Shown here: piece after piece, positions 59,678 through 64,000 of the stretch | How the letters are laid out: the number at the start of each line of letters is the position of its first letter | How positions within the stretch are numbered: position 1 is the first letter of the stretch | From: a bacterium SCSIO 12643 | Lineage (GTDB): Bacteria > Bacteroidota > Bacteroidia > Flavobacteriales_G > Salibacteraceae | Assembly (NCBI GenBank): GCA_024398135.1 | Contig: CP073750.1 | Span: 2,728,001 to 2,792,000, forward strand | Length of the DNA stretch: 64,000 bases | Direction: 5' to 3' | The notes under the pieces: generated by a model | The model's database searches: none | What the model saw: only the letters and a program-made list of their open reading frames with translations | Told to the model about the DNA's origin: nothing | Program-made: the position numbers and the translations under genes

Positions 59678-61990
59678 ATGACCCCAGAAGAATTTATTTT
59701 AGAATTACGAAAGTTTTTAGATAAACTTTCAAATGGTAGTAAGGTTGGGAAATGGAAGTATAAGGAACAAACAACACTAACTCATACCACACTTAAAGAA
59801 AAATGGGATAGAGAAGAATTCTATGGGTATTTGTTTGAGTTCGAAGAATATCAATTGGTGTTCCGGCCATTGCTTTTAGAAAAGCACAGGTATTTATTGG
59901 TTGATTCCCTTTCCTCCAAATCTGATTTAGTTAATTTCTTATTAGATAGGAACCAGTACTTTGTTAAAGGTGAGGTTTTTTCATTACGTGATAACTATGT
60001 GTTAAATACTGGTGGAAAAAGGAGAAAAAGGGAAACTAAATTAGCCATGTCAAAGGTAATGGCACCGCAAGACGGCTTAATATTTTCTTGTCCAATTGAG
60101 ACCATAGACTTTGAAGATTTAATTGTGAATTTTTTAGATTGGGTTGTGTTAAGAGAGAATGCTAAATCCATAATAAAAGCAGGTGAAGAAAGGTTTAAAC
60201 AAATAGCTGCTGATTTTCAAAATGCTGTTTCAGTGCAGTTAGAAGAGAGTGCTTTCAAATTTGGAAGAATTAATTCAAATTACATGTTTATTAAAGATAA
60301 GCATGGACTAATTGGAGATATAAAAGCACATTACGAACTGGTAATAAATGCTGGTGAATTGGGTATAGAATTACATTTTGAACAAGGGAATAAAAAGGAA
60401 AAGGATCAGTTTCAGAAATTAATTGGGCCTGTACCTGATAGGTTAAAGTGGTTTCCATGGTTTTCTTCGAAAAGCATTTGTTTTAATGAAACCATAAGCT
60501 TTGACAGACCCAATGTTATACCTTTCTTGTTAGACCAATTAAGCTTTTTGGAAAAAGAATTAGGAGATAAAGTGAGAGAAGTATTAAAAAATGGAGGTAA
60601 AGAGATGAATGACGGAGCAAAAAATACTTCCAATAAGAAAGATACCATGAAAAAAGAACCAATAAACCAAATCCTATACGGCCCACCAGGAACAGGGAAG
60701 ACCTATCATACTAAAAATTGCGCTTTATCTATTATTGAGAATAAAACAATTGATCAAATTGATTCAGAAAGCCGTGAATTAGTAAATAAAAAGTATAATG
60801 ATTTATTAATTACGGATTGGGAAGAAGGTAATGGTCAAATAGGTTTTGTGACATTTCATCAAAGTATGAGCTATGAGGATTTTATTGAAGGAATAAAGCC
60901 AGATTTGAGTTCAAAAGGTGAAATTTCTTACGATATTATCCCTGGGATTTTTAAAGGCATTAATTCTCTTGCATTAGATAACTGGAAAGCCTTTAACAAT
61001 AGTTCTGATAATCAATTACCGTTCGAGGAAGCTTTTAATTTAATGAAAGAAGAGTGGGAGGAATACCCAGAAATGGAATTTCCATTGAAAACCAAAGGAA
61101 AGGAATTTACTATTGTAAGTTTTTCTAAAACTTCGATTCGGTTTAAGAAGGCCAGTGGTGGTACGGGGCATACTTTGAGTATAGCCACGTTAAGTGATTA
61201 TTACTATAATAAACGAAGTTTGAAGCTTACTGGAGTTGGCATTTATTATCCGGGCATTTTAGATAAATTGAATTCTTATAAGTCGGTTGAAAAAATTACC
61301 AAGCAGCTAAAGCAATATGTGTTAATTATCGATGAAATTAATCGGGGTAATGTTTCTCAAATATTCGGAGAGTTAATTACTTTGATTGAACATGATAAAC
61401 GACTTGGGGGAACCGAGAGACTAGAGTTGACACTTCCTTATAGTAAAGAACCATTTATTGTGGCACCAAATCTACACATTATTGGCACCATGAACACCGC
61501 AGACCGCAGTGTAGAGGCATTAGATACCGCATTACGTAGACGATTTTCTTTTAAAGAGATGATGCCTGATTCGGATCTAATAAAACAAGAATTAGGAGAT
61601 AAAAATGAGTGGAATGGAATTCAAATTTCAGAAGTATTAAAAACTATAAATAAACGAATTCAAGTATTAGTAGATAGAGATCATACTATTGGACATTCAT
61701 ACTTTTTAGGTCTTAAAGAATCCGAAAAATTTGAAGAAGATTTAAAGGCGGTATTCACCGACAAAATAATTCCGTTATTGCAAGAGTATTTCTTTAATGA
61801 CTATGTAAAGATTGGGATGGTACTTGGAAAAGGATTTATAAAGAGTTATTCTAACAGGGGTATCAAATTTGCGGAAATTGAAAATTCAGTTGGTTCAGAT
61901 TATGAAGATGGAAATGGATATGAAATAATTCCCTCTACAGATATCAAACTGAAAGAAGCTATAGATCAATTAATGCTTAGAAGTGAGTAA
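59678..61990 (+). CDS. mcrB: McrB-like AAA+ GTPase of a modification-dependent restriction system
   Basis: A 770-residue protein. Residues about 330-770 are an McrB-type AAA+ motor: ILYGPPGTGKTYHT (about 333-346, Walker A), FVTFHQSMSYEDFIEGIKP (about 389-407), VLIIDEINRGNVSQIFGEL (about 548-566, Walker B), IIGTMNTADRSVEALDTALRRRFSF (about 604-628, sensor and Arg finger). The first ~320 residues are unlike the EcoKMcrB DNA-binding domain and not recognised; they presumably read the modified DNA. It overlaps mcrC by eight bases. Confidence 0.9.
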   Translation: MTPEEFILELRKFLDKLSNGSKVGKWKYKEQTTLTHTTLKEKWDREEFYGYLFEFEEYQLVFRPLLLEKHRYLLVDSLSSKSDLVNFLLDRNQYFVKGEVFSLRDNYVLNTGGKRRKRETKLAMSKVMAPQDGLIFSCPIETIDFEDLIVNFLDWVVLRENAKSIIKAGEERFKQIAADFQNAVSVQLEESAFKFGRINSNYMFIKDKHGLIGDIKAHYELVINAGELGIELHFEQGNKKEKDQFQKLIGPVPDRLKWFPWFSSKSICFNETISFDRPNVIPFLLDQLSFLEKELGDKVREVLKNGGKEMNDGAKNTSNKKDTMKKEPINQILYGPPGTGKTYHTKNCALSIIENKTIDQIDSESRELVNKKYNDLLITDWEEGNGQIGFVTFHQSMSYEDFIEGIKPDLSSKGEISYDIIPGIFKGINSLALDNWKAFNNSSDNQLPFEEAFNLMKEEWEEYPEMEFPLKTKGKEFTIVSFSKTSIRFKKASGGTGHTLSIATLSDYYYNKRSLKLTGVGIYYPGILDKLNSYKSVEKITKQLKQYVLIIDEINRGNVSQIFGELITLIEHDKRLGGTERLELTLPYSKEPFIVAPNLHIIGTMNTADRSVEALDTALRRRFSFKEMMPDSDLIKQELGDKNEWNGIQISEVLKTINKRIQVLVDRDHTIGHSYFLGLKESEKFEEDLKAVFTDKIIPLLQEYFFNDYVKIGMVLGKGFIKSYSNRGIKFAEIENSVGSDYEDGNGYEIIPSTDIKLKEAIDQLMLRSE

Positions 61991-63221
61991 AATACCACCC
62001 ATACAGGTTTTTGAGTATGAGTCTATAGCATTCAAAGGTCGGCATCATAAAGAAGGGTTTTCTGAAGAGGTCTTCAACGCTTTTGAAAAATACTTTCAAG
62101 CCAATGAGCGTACGCCTTTTTTTGAAATGATTCCTTATGGAGTACGTTTTAAACAGTATGTCGGAGCTATTCAAATAGGAAAACACACCATTGAGGTTTT
62201 ACCCAAAGCAGGTAAAGAAGGCAATGAAAAAGTTTGGCAATCCGTTTTACTGGATATGCTAAAAGCCTGTCATCTATTAACTGCGAAAGAAACGGGTGTT
62301 GCTTCTTTAAAACTTCGTGCCAACTCTATTTTAGATTTATATTTTGAACTGTATGTACAAGAACTAGAGTCTTTATTACATCAAGGGTTAATTAAAAAAT
62401 ATAGACAAAAAAGCGGACAGCAAAAAGCGCTAAAAGGAGCTTTGATTTTTTCAAAGCAAATCTCTCAAAATATAGTGCATAAAGAACGGTTTTATACGCG
62501 CCATACAGTATATGATAAGAACCACTTATTACATCAAATTTTAGCAGAAGCGCTGACCGTAGTTGCACGTTTGTCCAGTTCAGCTAGATTAAAAGACCGT
62601 ATTGGACGTGTTCAACTAGATTTTCCTGAAGTTAGTAAATTGGATGTTTCCGCAAGTCATTTTGTCAAACTAAGAACAGATAGAAAAACAGCCCCCTACC
62701 AGAAAGCCATAGGAATTGCTAAACTGATTATTTTGAATTATCGCCCAGATATATCTGCAGGTAAAAATGATTTATTGGCTTTAATGTTTGATATGAATGT
62801 GCTTTGGGAGGAGTATGTATATCGTATTTTAAAAAAACATGCGCATACCGATTATGAGGTTTTATCGCAAAGGAGATATAAGTTTTGGGAACATAAAATA
62901 GTTCAACCCGACTTGGTTCTTAGAGAAAGAAATACGGATAGAACTTATGTAATTGATACCAAATGGAAGGTGATTGACTCCAAACATCCTGCGGATGATG
63001 ATTTAAAACAGATGTATGTCTATAATCATTACAGCAAAAGTTTTAATAGTATGTTGCTATATCCACGTACCCATGAACAAGATGATGTACAGGGGAAGTT
63101 TAGGCTTTTACAAAATGGAAAAGAACATCACTGTAGTTTGGGTTTTGTGGATGTTATTGATGGAGATGGTTTAAATAAAAAAATGGCATCTGATATTATT
63201 AAGAAACTGGAAGTTGTATAA
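61983..63221 (+). CDS. mcrC: McrC-like nuclease subunit
   Basis: A 412-residue partner of McrB, starting GTG 61983 inside the mcrB end. The N-terminal half is the linker domain that contacts McrB (FEYESIAFKGRHHK, YGVRFKQYVGAIQIGKHTIEVLPKAG). FDMNVLWEEYVYRIL (about 270-284) and PDLVLRE...YVIDTKWKV (about 308-327) form a PD-(D/E)xK active site: Asp, Asp and Lys. The pair cleaves DNA carrying a modified base, usually methylcytosine; specificity here depends on the unknown McrB N-terminal domain. Confidence 0.92.
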   Translation: MSKIPPIQVFEYESIAFKGRHHKEGFSEEVFNAFEKYFQANERTPFFEMIPYGVRFKQYVGAIQIGKHTIEVLPKAGKEGNEKVWQSVLLDMLKACHLLTAKETGVASLKLRANSILDLYFELYVQELESLLHQGLIKKYRQKSGQQKALKGALIFSKQISQNIVHKERFYTRHTVYDKNHLLHQILAEALTVVARLSSSARLKDRIGRVQLDFPEVSKLDVSASHFVKLRTDRKTAPYQKAIGIAKLIILNYRPDISAGKNDLLALMFDMNVLWEEYVYRILKKHAHTDYEVLSQRRYKFWEHKIVQPDLVLRERNTDRTYVIDTKWKVIDSKHPADDDLKQMYVYNHYSKSFNSMLLYPRTHEQDDVQGKFRLLQNGKEHHCSLGFVDVIDGDGLNKKMASDIIKKLEVV

Positions 63222-63361
63222 GGAAGCTCTACTTAAATTATAAGGGAAGTAATAAGAAGGGAATAGGTTGCTGTAGAACTTCGGCTCAGTACAATTATTC
63301 CACCCTCAGAAAACCAGTAGTTTATACTCAGTATTCGTATTATATTTACGCTATCAAAAAA

Positions 63362-64000
63362 ATGGGTATGAAAATAAAACTACTTTTTGCAGCATTATTA
63401 ATTGCCCATTTGGGTTTTACCCAGGAACAGGTGTTACCCAATCAAATGACACCTGATGAAGTTCAAAATATTGAAAGCTATAATCAATCACGTCAGGTAA
63501 CTGGAATTACAACTCCACCAGGTTCATCGGTGCGTACGATGGCGGAGTGGGAAGAAATTCAATCTTTGGTGATCGCATGGGAAGGGTATCCGACCATTTT
63601 AAGTCAAATCACAGATATAGCTCAGGACGAATGTGAGGTCATAATAGTGTGTGACGATTCTAACAATGTAAAAACTGAGTTAACGAATAACGGTGTGCCT
63701 TTACACAATGTGAGTTATATCCAGCAAGCTACAAACTCTATTTGGATGCGCGACTATGGTGGAAATACGGTGTATAAGAATGAAGTAGATTCATTGTATT
63801 TGGTTGATTGGATTTATAATCGACCAAGACCTGCCGATGATAATGTACCAGATGCCGTGGCAGCTTTTAAAAATATCCCATTGTATCAAACGACTGCAGC
63901 GCCTTATTCTTTGGTACATACCGGAGGTAATTTTATGACGGATGGTTTTGGAACTGGATTTTCTTCTAAACTGGTATTAGATGAAAATGCTGCGGGGGGA
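63362..64000 (+). CDS. Agmatine-deiminase/PAD-family protein, partial
   Basis: The first ~213 residues; the gene runs off the right edge. Starts at ATG 63362, or Met3 at 63368, with signal peptide KIKLLFAALLIAHLGFTQ. EWEEIQSLVIAWEG (about 62-75), IWMRDYGGNTVY (about 126-137, the W-x-R-D-Y-G motif of guanidino-modifying enzymes) and HTGGNFMTDG (about 187-196) match the peptidyl-arginine/agmatine deiminase family. Secreted members in this phylum may have C-terminal T9SS tails, which would lie outside the window. Confidence 0.85.
   Translation, partial: MGMKIKLLFAALLIAHLGFTQEQVLPNQMTPDEVQNIESYNQSRQVTGITTPPGSSVRTMAEWEEIQSLVIAWEGYPTILSQITDIAQDECEVIIVCDDSNNVKTELTNNGVPLHNVSYIQQATNSIWMRDYGGNTVYKNEVDSLYLVDWIYNRPRPADDNVPDAVAAFKNIPLYQTTAAPYSLVHTGGNFMTDGFGTGFSSKLVLDENAAGG

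Noticed and set aside
1-64000. CRISPR array or cas genes
   Set aside because: No regularly spaced direct repeats of 24-40 bases and no Cas-like protein were found in the window.

Overview
The window looks like a chromosomal segment of a marine-type member of the Bacteroidota, most likely order Flavobacteriales. The evidence is low GC content, promoter -7 boxes of the TAnnTTTG type, type IX secretion genes (a PorT protein, a PorV/PorQ-like barrel and a C-terminal sorting domain on a secreted protein), a TamL-type lipoprotein, a short primary sigma factor without region 1.1, AccD without zinc-finger cysteines, and a tmRNA whose tag reads GENNYALAA. No species can be named from the sequence alone.

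Layout. 1-6.5 kb: minus-strand accessory genes (a partial di-heme peroxidase, alpha/beta hydrolases, an iodothyronine-deiodinase-like redoxin, an OsmC protein). 6.7-8.0 kb: a phosphatidylserine-decarboxylase-like enzyme with the two-part architecture of the aromatic amino-acid decarboxylase PsiD. 8.1-14.0 kb: a tight six-gene minus-strand operon (three glycosyltransferases, a PaaK-like adenylating enzyme, a permuted ATP-grasp-like protein and an all-helical protein with possible di-iron ligands) that looks like an uncharacterised biosynthetic cluster. 14.3-24.1 kb: an outer-membrane protein, an AraC regulator with an SRPBCC partner, secreted or lipoprotein hypotheticals, an M28 peptidase, an erythromycin-esterase-like protein, and a DinB/SDR/ABM/hydrolase group. 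24.1-27.0 kb: small orphan genes separated by attC-like imperfect palindromes, next to the tmRNA gene ssrA; pieces of the ssrA 3' end are repeated here.

27.5-49.7 kb is mostly core: an outer-membrane protein, a saccharopine/alanine-dehydrogenase-like enzyme, tag, the primary sigma factor, rpsO-pnp, fbaB-accD, tamL, rRNA/tRNA methyltransferases, porT-menaquinone methyltransferase, yidD-dcd-endonuclease and mnmE. Within it, 43.9-47.4 kb holds a metal-handling operon: a Cys-rich HYC_CC_PP protein, an MbnP-domain protein with a T9SS sorting tail, and two MauG/MbnH-type di-heme lipoproteins or secreted proteins.

49.9-63.2 kb is a plus-strand defence island: a zinc-ribbon PD-(D/E)xK protein, a membrane-anchored coiled-coil protein, hsdR-hsdM-hsdS, a coupled pair of unknown genes (a four-helix membrane protein plus a large soluble protein), then mcrB-mcrC. 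The unknown pair between hsdS and mcrB is the best candidate here for an undescribed defence module. A partial agmatine-deiminase-family gene ends the window.
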